From Rubricella aquisinus (GTDB taxonomy: Bacteria; Pseudomonadota; Alphaproteobacteria; Rhodobacterales; Rhodobacteraceae), in NCBI RefSeq assembly GCF_014199445.1, contig NZ_JACIJS010000002.1, positions 186,001 to 250,000 of the forward strand: a stretch of DNA of 64,000 nucleotides. The letters are read 5' to 3'. A model generated the notes under the pieces. That model ran no database searches. It had not been told where the DNA came from and saw only the letters and a program-made list of their open reading frames with translations. Position numbers and translations under genes: made by a program. This document shows positions 57,183 to 64,000 of this stretch, in pieces; position 1 is the stretch's first letter; the number at the start of each line of letters is the position of its first letter.

Positions 57183-58073
57183 TTAGATCATCATATTGCG
57201 CGGATCGGCGATCAGGCGCGCATAATGGGTCACAAACCGTGCCGCATCCGCGCCGTTAATCACACGATGATCATAGGACAGGCTGAGCGGAACCATCGGA
57301 ACAGGACGCGGCGTATCGTCCTCCCAAATAGTCACTGTTTCAGATCGTGTGATCCCGAGAATGGCAACCTCGGGTGGATTCACAATGGGTGTGAAGGCCG
57401 TGCCGCCGATGCCGCCCAGATTGGTGATGGTCATGGATGCGCCACCCATTTCATCTGGTCCAACCTTGCGGGCATTGGCGCGTGTGGCGAGGTCCGTGAT
57501 CTCCGCGGCAATATGCCAAAGCCCCTTGGTATCCGCATCACGGATCACCGGCACCATCAACCCGTGCGGCGTATCAACAGCAATGCCGATATGCACATAG
57601 TCCTTGAGCACCAACACTTTTCCATCCGCAGACAACGACGCGTTGAACCGAGGGAAAGCGCGTAATGCAAGGGCAAGCGCCGCGACGTGAAAGGCAAGGG
57701 CCGTCAACTTTACACCGCGTTGCGCCGCCTCTGCCTTCCACGAGGTCCGTAGCGACTCGATCATGCTGATATCGGCACGATCATGATGGGTCACTGCTGG
57801 GATCAGCGACTGCGCTGCCGCCAGATTGTTCGCGGCAACCTGCGCAAAGCGGCTCATCGGCTCCTCGTTCACTGGGCCATATTGGCTGTGATCCACATTC
57901 CAATAGGACGTGGCATCCGCGGCCTTTGGCGCCGCACCGCCGGATTTGCTCCCTCGGGTGATATCCTCCGGCCCAATGGTGCTGCGGCCCAATTTTTCGC
58001 CCAATGCGTCGATATCGATACCCTGTTCACGGGCGAGCCGACGGGTCGAAGGGCTTGCAATAATCTCTGACAT
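57183..58073 (-). CDS. 2-oxo acid dehydrogenase E2 catalytic protein without lipoyl domain
   Basis: A 296-residue protein that starts with the peripheral-subunit-binding domain (IIASPSTRRLAREQGIDIDALG, about 4-25) and then the acyltransferase core. The catalytic His is in LSYDHRVINGADAARF near the C-terminus, with HxxxNG in place of the common HxxxDG, a variant seen in active E2 enzymes. A lipoyl domain is missing, and is provided by another protein from the same operon. The ATG at 58073 has AAGGGG upstream. Last gene of the operon. Confidence 0.88.
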   Translation of the reverse strand: MSEIIASPSTRRLAREQGIDIDALGEKLGRSTIGPEDITRGSKSGGAAPKAADATSYWNVDHSQYGPVNEEPMSRFAQVAANNLAAAQSLIPAVTHHDRADISMIESLRTSWKAEAAQRGVKLTALAFHVAALALALRAFPRFNASLSADGKVLVLKDYVHIGIAVDTPHGLMVPVIRDADTKGLWHIAAEITDLATRANARKVGPDEMGGASMTITNLGGIGGTAFTPIVNPPEVAILGITRSETVTIWEDDTPRPVPMVPLSLSYDHRVINGADAARFVTHYARLIADPRNMMI

Positions 58074-58084
58074 GGAGTGTCCCC

Positions 58085-59509
58085 TTACCAACTGGCCGAA
58101 ATATATTGTGTTTCCATGAACTCAAGCATGCCCTCATGGCCACCTTCGCGCCCAAGACCGGACTGTTTTGTGCCGCCAAATGGCGCGGCCGGATCGCTGA
58201 CGAGACCGCGATTGAGGCCGACCATCCCATAGTCAAGCTTTTCGCAGACTTGCAAAGCACGTTTGAAATCACCCGAAAACACATAGGCAACGAGGCCATA
58301 TTCCGTGTCATTGGCGCGGCGGATCACGTCGTTTTGGTCGCGGAAGGTCTGAATCGCGGCAACGGGCCCAAAAATCTCATCCCGCACGCATTCAGCATTT
58401 TCCGGAACATTCGACAGGACCGTCGGTGGATAGAAGAAGCCTGTTCCTTCCGGCACGACACCGCCACATTCGATTTTAGCCCCTTTTGCAACCGCATCTG
58501 CGACGAATTCAGCCACCTTGTCGCGAGTGTCCGCATTCACCAGCGCGCCCACATCGACGCTTGGGTCGGTGCCATCGCCAACTTTAAGCGCCGACATGCG
58601 TTGGCTCAGCCGTTTGGTAAATTCTTCGGCAATATCCTCATGCACATAAATCCGGTTGGCTGCGGTGCAGGCTTCGCCCAGATTGCGCATTTTTGCCAGC
58701 ATCGTTCCTTCGATTGCGACATCCATCTCCGCATCTTCAAAAACGACAACGGGGGCGTTGCCGCCCAATTCCATCGCCGGTTTCAGAACTTGGTCAGCGG
58801 CTCCTTTCAGCAGCGTCCGACCAACACCCGTTGACCCAGTAAAGCTGACAACCCGCACGCGCGGATCATGCATCATATGATCGACCAAGGCGCCAGTGCG
58901 CTTCGATGGCAAGACGTTGACCAACCCTGCGGGCACACCCGCCTCTTCAAGGAGGGGCATGAGCGCCAACATGGTCAGCGGCGTCTCGGACGCGGGTTTG
59001 ATGATGACACCACACCCGGCCGCGAGGGCTGGCGCAATCTTGCGTGTCCCCATGGCCGCTGGGTAGTTCCACGGTGTCACCAAGACCGCTAACCCCGCCG
59101 GTTTATGCTGCACGACGATCCGCGCGCCAGAGGCAGGGGCGTGGGTAATCATGCCGTCCGCGCGCACGGCCTCCTCTGCAAACCATCGGAAGAATTCCGC
59201 AGCATACGTGGCTTCCCCTTTTGCGTCCGCGCCTGCTTTGCCGTTTTCCAGGGTGATGATGTGCGCAAACTCATCAAGACGGGCCGTCATCAATTCCCAA
59301 GCTTTGCGCAGCACTTCGGATCGTTCGCGCGGTGTGCGCGCCGCCCAATCGGCCATCGCGCGTTCGGCGGCATCAAGCGCTTTGTCAGCATCCGCGATAT
59401 CCGCTGAGGCCACCGAAGCGAGCACCTCCTCGGTTGCGGGATTGATCACGTCGAAACGATCCGCGGATTTGCACCATGAGCCGTCGATATAAAGATCGGT
59501 ATAGTCCAT
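58085..59509 (-). CDS. Succinate-semialdehyde dehydrogenase-like aldehyde dehydrogenase
   Basis: A 474-residue NAD(P)-dependent aldehyde dehydrogenase. Catalytic Glu in MELGGNAPVVVFED and catalytic Cys in NLGEACTAANRIYVHED; the cofactor turn is SFTGSTGVGRTLLKGA. The sequence is closest in pattern to GabD-type succinate-semialdehyde dehydrogenases; the substrate is not fixed by sequence. It sits between the lipoyl protein gene and the E2 catalytic gene, so it probably makes or uses an aldehyde linked to the same oxo-acid pathway. Confidence 0.9.
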   Translation of the reverse strand: MDYTDLYIDGSWCKSADRFDVINPATEEVLASVASADIADADKALDAAERAMADWAARTPRERSEVLRKAWELMTARLDEFAHIITLENGKAGADAKGEATYAAEFFRWFAEEAVRADGMITHAPASGARIVVQHKPAGLAVLVTPWNYPAAMGTRKIAPALAAGCGVIIKPASETPLTMLALMPLLEEAGVPAGLVNVLPSKRTGALVDHMMHDPRVRVVSFTGSTGVGRTLLKGAADQVLKPAMELGGNAPVVVFEDAEMDVAIEGTMLAKMRNLGEACTAANRIYVHEDIAEEFTKRLSQRMSALKVGDGTDPSVDVGALVNADTRDKVAEFVADAVAKGAKIECGGVVPEGTGFFYPPTVLSNVPENAECVRDEIFGPVAAIQTFRDQNDVIRRANDTEYGLVAYVFSGDFKRALQVCEKLDYGMVGLNRGLVSDPAAPFGGTKQSGLGREGGHEGMLEFMETQYISASW

Positions 59510-59524
59510 TTTGTCCCCCAAGGG

Positions 59525-60841
59525 TCAGAGCAGGTGGCGGAGCGGGTGTTCCATCCGGCCTGCAAATTCGGTTAGAAAGGTGATTGCGGTCCGCGCGTCC
59601 ATCTGGTCGGCTGCGCATTCGAGCGTCAGGGTCTGCCCGCCATCGCCACTATCCATCAGCGTCAGTACGGGCGTCTCCTCCCCGCCGATCGCGACAGTGC
59701 GGAGCGCCGTACCACGCAGGTCGCGCACGGTGATGGTTGCTGGCTGATCGGTTTCAGTGATCAGCGAAAGGGCCTTTGTCCCGGCACTGAACTGACGGGT
59801 TTCGCCAAACCGCTCAATCGCGACAACGGCGGAGCGGCCGAGGCTCGCGCCCGCAAGGCCCGCGAGCAATTGGTCGGCATCTTTTAAGTCATGCGTCTTT
59901 GCCGCCCATGCCGCGAATGCGTCAAAACCGCTTGTTACGATTTGCGCTGTCATCACGCGCGACGCTGCACCGGTCGGTGCTGCTTTGGTCGTTTCTTCTG
60001 CTGGCATGTTTCGCAGCGTATCGAGATCCCTCACATGGAAGGGCTGCGGGTGCCCCGCCTCAAGCAGGCGGTTCAAGTCGAGACCTTGCTCCAGAGCCAG
60101 ACGGCGCGCCTTGGGTGATGCAAGCACGCGGCTATTGGGATCGGCCGTTGGCGCAGCTTTCGCTGGCGCCCTACTCTCCTCAATCGGTGCCGTGGTCGGG
60201 ACTGTTGCACCCTCCGCCGCGGGCGCGGGGGCTTGAGCGGCATCGTTTACAGACCGGGCCACCGGATTGCCGGGTTTATCAGCGGAGATGATCGCAACGG
60301 CCTGTCCGACAGGGATCGCTTCGCCGGCTTCGGCAAGCGTTGCGGCAAGGTAACCCGCGGCGCCCGCCTCCACCTCCATTGTGCTTTTGTCAGTCTCGAC
60401 TTCGAACAACACGTCGTCCGCAGCCACTTCGTCGCCCGGTGCTTTCAGCCAATTGACGAGGATACCTGAATCTTGCGCCATGCCGAGTTGTGGCATCGTG
60501 ACGGATTTGCCGTCGGGCAGATCATCTGCGTCAGGCGTAGATGCTTCGGGTGTTGAAGCCTGTGTTTCGGTTGTCGAGGGCGGCGTTTCTTCGTCCTCGT
60601 CGGCACTTTCAGAAATACGCGCGATCACGGCCCCGACGGGCACGTCTTCGCCCTCGCCCGCTTTGACACCTGTAAGGTAACCGTTCGCTTGGGCTTCGAC
60701 CTCCATCGTGGCTTTGTCGGTTTCGACCTCAAACAGGGCGTCGCCCTTGGCGACCGCGTCGCCGGGCGATTTGAACCACGAGACGATCTTGCCCGCGTCC
60801 TGCGCCATGCCGAGTTGGGGCATTGTGACGTCATGCGGCAT
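59525..60841 (-). CDS. Double-lipoyl E2-like protein with inactive catalytic core
   Basis: A 438-residue protein: two lipoyl domains (about 1-80 and 110-190; lipoyl Lys in EVETDKATMEVEA and EVETDKSTMEVEA), linkers rich in Pro/Ala/Glu, a peripheral-subunit-binding domain (SPKARRLALEQGLDLNRLLE, about 240), then a shortened and altered E2 core. At the point where active E2 has DHRxxDG the sequence reads CAADQMDARTAI, so the catalytic His is lost. It likely carries the lipoyl groups and binds E1, while transfer is done by the separate E2 protein. Overlaps E1 beta by 11 bases. Confidence 0.87.
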   Translation of the reverse strand: MPHDVTMPQLGMAQDAGKIVSWFKSPGDAVAKGDALFEVETDKATMEVEAQANGYLTGVKAGEGEDVPVGAVIARISESADEDEETPPSTTETQASTPEASTPDADDLPDGKSVTMPQLGMAQDSGILVNWLKAPGDEVAADDVLFEVETDKSTMEVEAGAAGYLAATLAEAGEAIPVGQAVAIISADKPGNPVARSVNDAAQAPAPAAEGATVPTTAPIEESRAPAKAAPTADPNSRVLASPKARRLALEQGLDLNRLLEAGHPQPFHVRDLDTLRNMPAEETTKAAPTGAASRVMTAQIVTSGFDAFAAWAAKTHDLKDADQLLAGLAGASLGRSAVVAIERFGETRQFSAGTKALSLITETDQPATITVRDLRGTALRTVAIGGEETPVLTLMDSGDGGQTLTLECAADQMDARTAITFLTEFAGRMEHPLRHLL

Positions 60842-61826
60842 GGATCAACTCTCCGCTACAGAGTTTGCGGGCGGTCTCAACCACACCTTCCGGTGTTGGC
60901 ACGGTGATGTCCTCCAGCGCGGGGCTGAACGGGATTGGCACATCCATGGCCCCCATCCGCACCACGGGCGCGTCAAGGTGATAGAAGGCCTTTTCATTCA
61001 GGCGTGACGCGATTTCCGAGGTGACACCATAGCTTTGATGGCCCTCGTCGATCACAATGGCACGGCTGGTTTTCTTGACGCTCTCGATCAACGTCGCCTC
61101 GTCAAGCGGCACGATGGTGCGCGGGTCGATCACCTCTGCCTCGATGCCTTCTTTCGATAGAATATCAGCGGCCTTTTCAGCCACTTGAACCATCGAGGAG
61201 GTGGCGATCAGCGTGATGTCTTTCCCCTCACGCTTGATGTTCGCCTCACCAAAGGGGATCAGATACTCTTCCTCCGGCACGGGAGCCTTGTCTTGATACA
61301 TCAGCTTGTCTTCGAAGATGACGACCGGGTTGTTGTCGCGGATTGCAGTCTTGAGCAGTCCTTTTGCCTCATAGGCAGAGGACGGCATCGCTACCTTTAG
61401 CCCCGGAATATGGGCGACCAATGCTTGCAATGACTGGCTGTGTTGCGCAGCAGAGCGACGGGTGGCGCCCATATTCGTGCGCAACACCAAGGGCACATTG
61501 AGCTTTCCACCCGACATATAGTGTGTCTTTGCCGCCTGATTGCAAAGCTGGTCCATGATGAGGAAAATGAAGTCTCCAAACATCAGGTCCACAATCGGGC
61601 GCGCGCCTGTCATGGCGGCGCCCACCGCTATTCCCATGAACCCCGGCTCCGAAATCGGCGTGTCGATCACGCGGTCCGTACCAAATTCCTCGACGAGCCC
61701 CGACAGGACTTTGAACGGCGTCCCGGCCTCAGCCACGTCCTCTCCGATGATGAATGTTGTCGGGTCGCGGCGCAGTTCTTCGGCCAGTGCCTCGTTCACG
61801 GCTTGGGATAAGGTAATCTCTCTCAT
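60831..61826 (-). CDS. 2-oxo acid dehydrogenase E1 beta subunit
   Basis: A 331-residue subunit of a two-chain thiamine diphosphate dehydrogenase (pyruvate or acetoin type). Visible: TLSQAVNEALAEELRRDP, VIDTPISEPGFMGIAVGAAM, and GHQSYGVTSEIASRLNEKAF in the C-terminal half. GGAGAG precedes the ATG. It forms the E1 heterotetramer with the alpha subunit, whose gene lies 12 bases upstream. Confidence 0.93.
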   Translation of the reverse strand: MREITLSQAVNEALAEELRRDPTTFIIGEDVAEAGTPFKVLSGLVEEFGTDRVIDTPISEPGFMGIAVGAAMTGARPIVDLMFGDFIFLIMDQLCNQAAKTHYMSGGKLNVPLVLRTNMGATRRSAAQHSQSLQALVAHIPGLKVAMPSSAYEAKGLLKTAIRDNNPVVIFEDKLMYQDKAPVPEEEYLIPFGEANIKREGKDITLIATSSMVQVAEKAADILSKEGIEAEVIDPRTIVPLDEATLIESVKKTSRAIVIDEGHQSYGVTSEIASRLNEKAFYHLDAPVVRMGAMDVPIPFSPALEDITVPTPEGVVETARKLCSGELIHAA

Positions 61827-61838
61827 ATCGTTCTCTCC

Positions 61839-62828
61839 TCAATCCGCGAAAACGTGCATATCGACTTCGGATATGTCGGGATATTTTGCGGCCTCGGCAT
61901 AGGAGACGGCATCTGCGGCGTCATTCTCGATCTCTGCATTCATCGCTTCGATCTCATCCTCGGTGGCGATGCCCTGCTCCACCAGCCAGCCACGGAAGCG
62001 GATGATCGGATCGCGGTTTTCCTTCCAATCCTTTTCCTCATCCTTGGAGCGGTAATACTCTCGATTGATGTCTCCGACGTGGTGGCCATGGTAGCGGTAG
62101 GTTTCGAGTTCGATGAAAAATGGGCCTTCGCCCTTGCGGCACCGGGCCACGAGCTTCTGGGTCAATTCGTTGACGGCCAGAACATCCTGACCATCGACCT
62201 TGAAGGCCTCGATGCCAAAAGCTTCGGCGCGGGCGGTGATGGAGCCGGCGGCGATCTCTTCGGTCTTGGTGTATTCGGAATACCCGTTGTTTTCGCACGC
62301 ATAAATGACTGGCAAGTTCCAAAGGGCTGCCATGTTCATCACCTCGTACAACAACCCTTGTGCAGTTGCGCCGTCCCCAAAGAAGCAGACCGTCACGTCG
62401 TCATGTCCCTGCAACTTGGCCCGAAGTGCCGACCCGGTCGCGATACCCATCGAGCCGCCAACGATGGCATTGGCGCCAAGGTTGCCGTGGCTTTGATCAG
62501 CGATGTGCATCGAGCCGCCTTTGCCACGGCAATAGCCTTCTTCCTTACCGAGCAATTCACAAAACATCTGTTTGAATTCAGCGCCCTTTGCGACGCAATG
62601 CCCGTGCCCCCGGTGGGTTGATGTGATGCGGTCATTGTCGGTCAATGCTTCGCAGATACCCACGGCGACGGCTTCTTCGCCGGAATACATATGGGTCAAC
62701 CCTGGCATTTTGGCCGAGAGGTAGAGTTGGTTGGCGTTATCCTCGAACGTGCGGATCCGCACCATCTGACGATACATGCGCAGGTAGTCGTCCGAATTGG
62801 ATTTGGTTGTTTTCTTGGCGGCGCTCAT
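61839..62828 (-). CDS. 2-oxo acid dehydrogenase E1 alpha subunit
   Basis: A 329-residue subunit that binds thiamine diphosphate. The cofactor motif GDGATAQGLLYEVMNMA runs to NNGYSEYTKTEEIAAG near 170-200, and the regulated loop YRYHGHHVGDINREYYRSKDE follows. E1 chains of acetoin- and pyruvate-dehydrogenase type are of this length; substrate unknown. The ATG at 62828 has AAGGA upstream. The M24-family gene precedes it. Confidence 0.93.
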   Translation of the reverse strand: MSAAKKTTKSNSDDYLRMYRQMVRIRTFEDNANQLYLSAKMPGLTHMYSGEEAVAVGICEALTDNDRITSTHRGHGHCVAKGAEFKQMFCELLGKEEGYCRGKGGSMHIADQSHGNLGANAIVGGSMGIATGSALRAKLQGHDDVTVCFFGDGATAQGLLYEVMNMAALWNLPVIYACENNGYSEYTKTEEIAAGSITARAEAFGIEAFKVDGQDVLAVNELTQKLVARCRKGEGPFFIELETYRYHGHHVGDINREYYRSKDEEKDWKENRDPIIRFRGWLVEQGIATEDEIEAMNAEIENDAADAVSYAEAAKYPDISEVDMHVFAD

Positions 62829-62885
62829 AGCGGTCATCCTTTGGTGATCGGCCCGGCGACGGATGTCGCCGCCGGGTGTTGCGCG

Positions 62886-64000
62886 TCAGTAACGATTGGC
62901 GATGGGCAGTTCTTCGGCTGGGAAGAGGCTGATCACTTCGCACCCGGTTTCGGTCACGACGACCTCCTCCTCGATCCGCGCGGCGGAATACCCGTCCGCG
63001 GCAGGGCAGTATGTCTCCAGCGCGAACACCATGCCGGTCTGGATCTCCATCGGGTGATCGAGGCTGATGGCCCGGCTGATGATTGGCCGCTCGTGTAAGG
63101 CAAGCCCAAGCCCATGCCCGAATTGCAGGCCAAATGCCGCGTCCTCATTGGGAAAACCGAGGCTTTCGGCAGTAGGCCAAACCTCTGCCACCTTGTCGGT
63201 CGTGACACCCGGTTTGATCATCGCGATAGAGGCATCAATCCATTCGCGTGCCTTTACATAAGCGTCGTTTTGCGCGGGCGTGGCCCGGCCCACATTGAAT
63301 GTGCGGTAATAACAGGTCCGATATCCCTGATAACTTTGCAGAATATCAAAGAATGCCTGATCACCTGGGCGGATCAATCGATCCGTGAAGTTATGGGGGT
63401 GCGGATTGCAGCGCTCGCCGGAAATGGCATTGATTGCCTCCACATCGTCGGAGCCCATTTCATAGAGCATCTTGTTCGACAGCGCGACGATATCGCTTTC
63501 CCGCACACCCGGTTTCAGTTCCTCATAGATCATATGATAGACACCATCGACCATCGCGGCCGCTTGGGTCAGAAGCTGGATTTCGTCCCAGTTCTTGATC
63601 TCACGCGCGGCCAGCATGATTTGCTGCCCGTCAACCACGTTGATGCCTTCTTCGCGCAGGGCGTGGAACATTGCGGTTTCGGCATAATCAACGCCCACGG
63701 GCATGTCCGCCATGCCTGCTTCCTTGATCAGACGGGCAATTTCCTTGGCGTATTTCTGCATCAAGCCGAATTCGGGCGGGATTGTGCCCCGCATCCCGAC
63801 CACACCGGCAAGACAGTGATCCGGCTCCAACCAGTCGGAATGCCGCTTATGGTGCATCGCAGCCGAGCCGAAATCCCACACATACGGGCTGTCATCCCCT
63901 GTCAGCAGGCAGAACCGGCACATCTTGTCCCGCTCCCATTCGCCGATCTTGGTCGCACTGACATATCGGATATTGTTCACATCGAACAAAAGCAGAGTAC
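62886..64000 (-). CDS. M24-family peptidase-like protein, 5' end cut by window edge
   Basis: At least 371 residues of an M24 (aminopeptidase P/creatinase-type) protein; the N-terminus lies beyond the right edge, so the true start is not in view. The last part has the M24 metal sites: FFDILQSYQGYRT (first Asp), QFGHGLGLALHERP (His), VFALETYCPA (Glu) and RIEEEVVVTETG (Glu). The second Asp of the family is replaced by Cys in YRTCYYRTFNVG. This could change the metal site or leave a creatinase-like non-metal enzyme. It stands first in the visible part of the oxo-acid operon, so its product probably feeds that pathway. Not the DMSP lyase DddP (metal motif differs). Confidence 0.75.
   Translation of the reverse strand, partial: TLLLFDVNNIRYVSATKIGEWERDKMCRFCLLTGDDSPYVWDFGSAAMHHKRHSDWLEPDHCLAGVVGMRGTIPPEFGLMQKYAKEIARLIKEAGMADMPVGVDYAETAMFHALREEGINVVDGQQIMLAAREIKNWDEIQLLTQAAAMVDGVYHMIYEELKPGVRESDIVALSNKMLYEMGSDDVEAINAISGERCNPHPHNFTDRLIRPGDQAFFDILQSYQGYRTCYYRTFNVGRATPAQNDAYVKAREWIDASIAMIKPGVTTDKVAEVWPTAESLGFPNEDAAFGLQFGHGLGLALHERPIISRAISLDHPMEIQTGMVFALETYCPAADGYSAARIEEEVVVTETGCEVISLFPAEELPIANRY

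Noticed and set aside
62886-64000. DMSP lyase DddP
   Set aside because: DddP keeps a DTD-type metal site with a further Asp; this protein has one Asp and a Cys at the second position.

Overview
The window looks like a piece of the main chromosome of a marine alphaproteobacterium of the Rhodobacteraceae (Roseobacter group). The evidence is a G+C-rich sequence with CtrA next to a SciP-type (DUF1153) inhibitor, an iscR-suf operon whose IscR has a single cysteine, an Irr/ICE-type operator, alphaproteobacterial LexA boxes (GTTC-N7-GTTC), CcmE/F/H cytochrome c maturation, TrmFO, and a detached holin/muramidase pair of the kind used to release gene transfer agents. I saw no rRNA, tRNA, insertion sequence, CRISPR array or prophage. 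The two ends cut genes: rpe on the left and an M24-family protein on the right.

Layout. 1-6.7 kb: rpe, a YqiJ/YqiK-like flotillin pair, a 3-hydroxyisobutyrate dehydrogenase-family reductase and a penicillin acylase-family hydrolase. 6.7-16.1 kb: a minus-strand iron-sulfur assembly operon in the order iscR, cysteine desulfurase, sufB, two tiny membrane-protein genes, a cupin gene, a third small membrane-protein gene, sufC, sufD, three Yip1-like membrane-protein genes, sufS. Nearly every junction overlaps. The promoter carries a perfect Irr-type palindrome over its -10, and a near-identical site lies inside the desulfurase gene. 16.2-26.1 kb: housekeeping genes (alpha/beta hydrolase, anmK, tyrS, DUF3179 protein, two cyclophilins, coaD, a CBS protein, an RcnB-like secreted protein, uvrA). 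26.3-36.8 kb: a 53-residue acidic protein, ssb, three tandem glycosyltransferase-like paralogues, gyrA, two methyltransferases, trmFO, gluQ, hisI and a degenerate NifU-like protein.

36.9-42.5 kb: a 40-codon membrane-protein gene behind a perfect LexA box, then recG, ligA, ctrA and sciP. 42.6-51.8 kb: mnmA, two lipoproteins sharing a GCEHW module (one with an OmpA domain), an M20 peptidase, then a minus-strand run of paaG-like, glnE, histone deacetylase-family, HpcH/HpaI aldolase and a small unknown gene. 51.8-56.9 kb: ccmH and ccmF separated from ccmE by the muramidase/holin pair, which has a near-CtrA site upstream, then a lysophospholipid acyltransferase-like gene. 57.2-64 kb: a catabolic operon of M24-family protein, E1 alpha, E1 beta, a double-lipoyl protein with a dead E2 core, a succinate-semialdehyde dehydrogenase-like enzyme and a separate E2 catalytic protein.

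The points most worth a second look are the LexA-controlled 40-residue membrane protein (a possible SOS division inhibitor), the TTG-started 50-residue gene and its coupled small partners in the suf operon, the intragenic Irr-like site written in rare codons, the lysis pair with its near-CtrA site, the hairpin lying directly in front of ssb, and the split E2.
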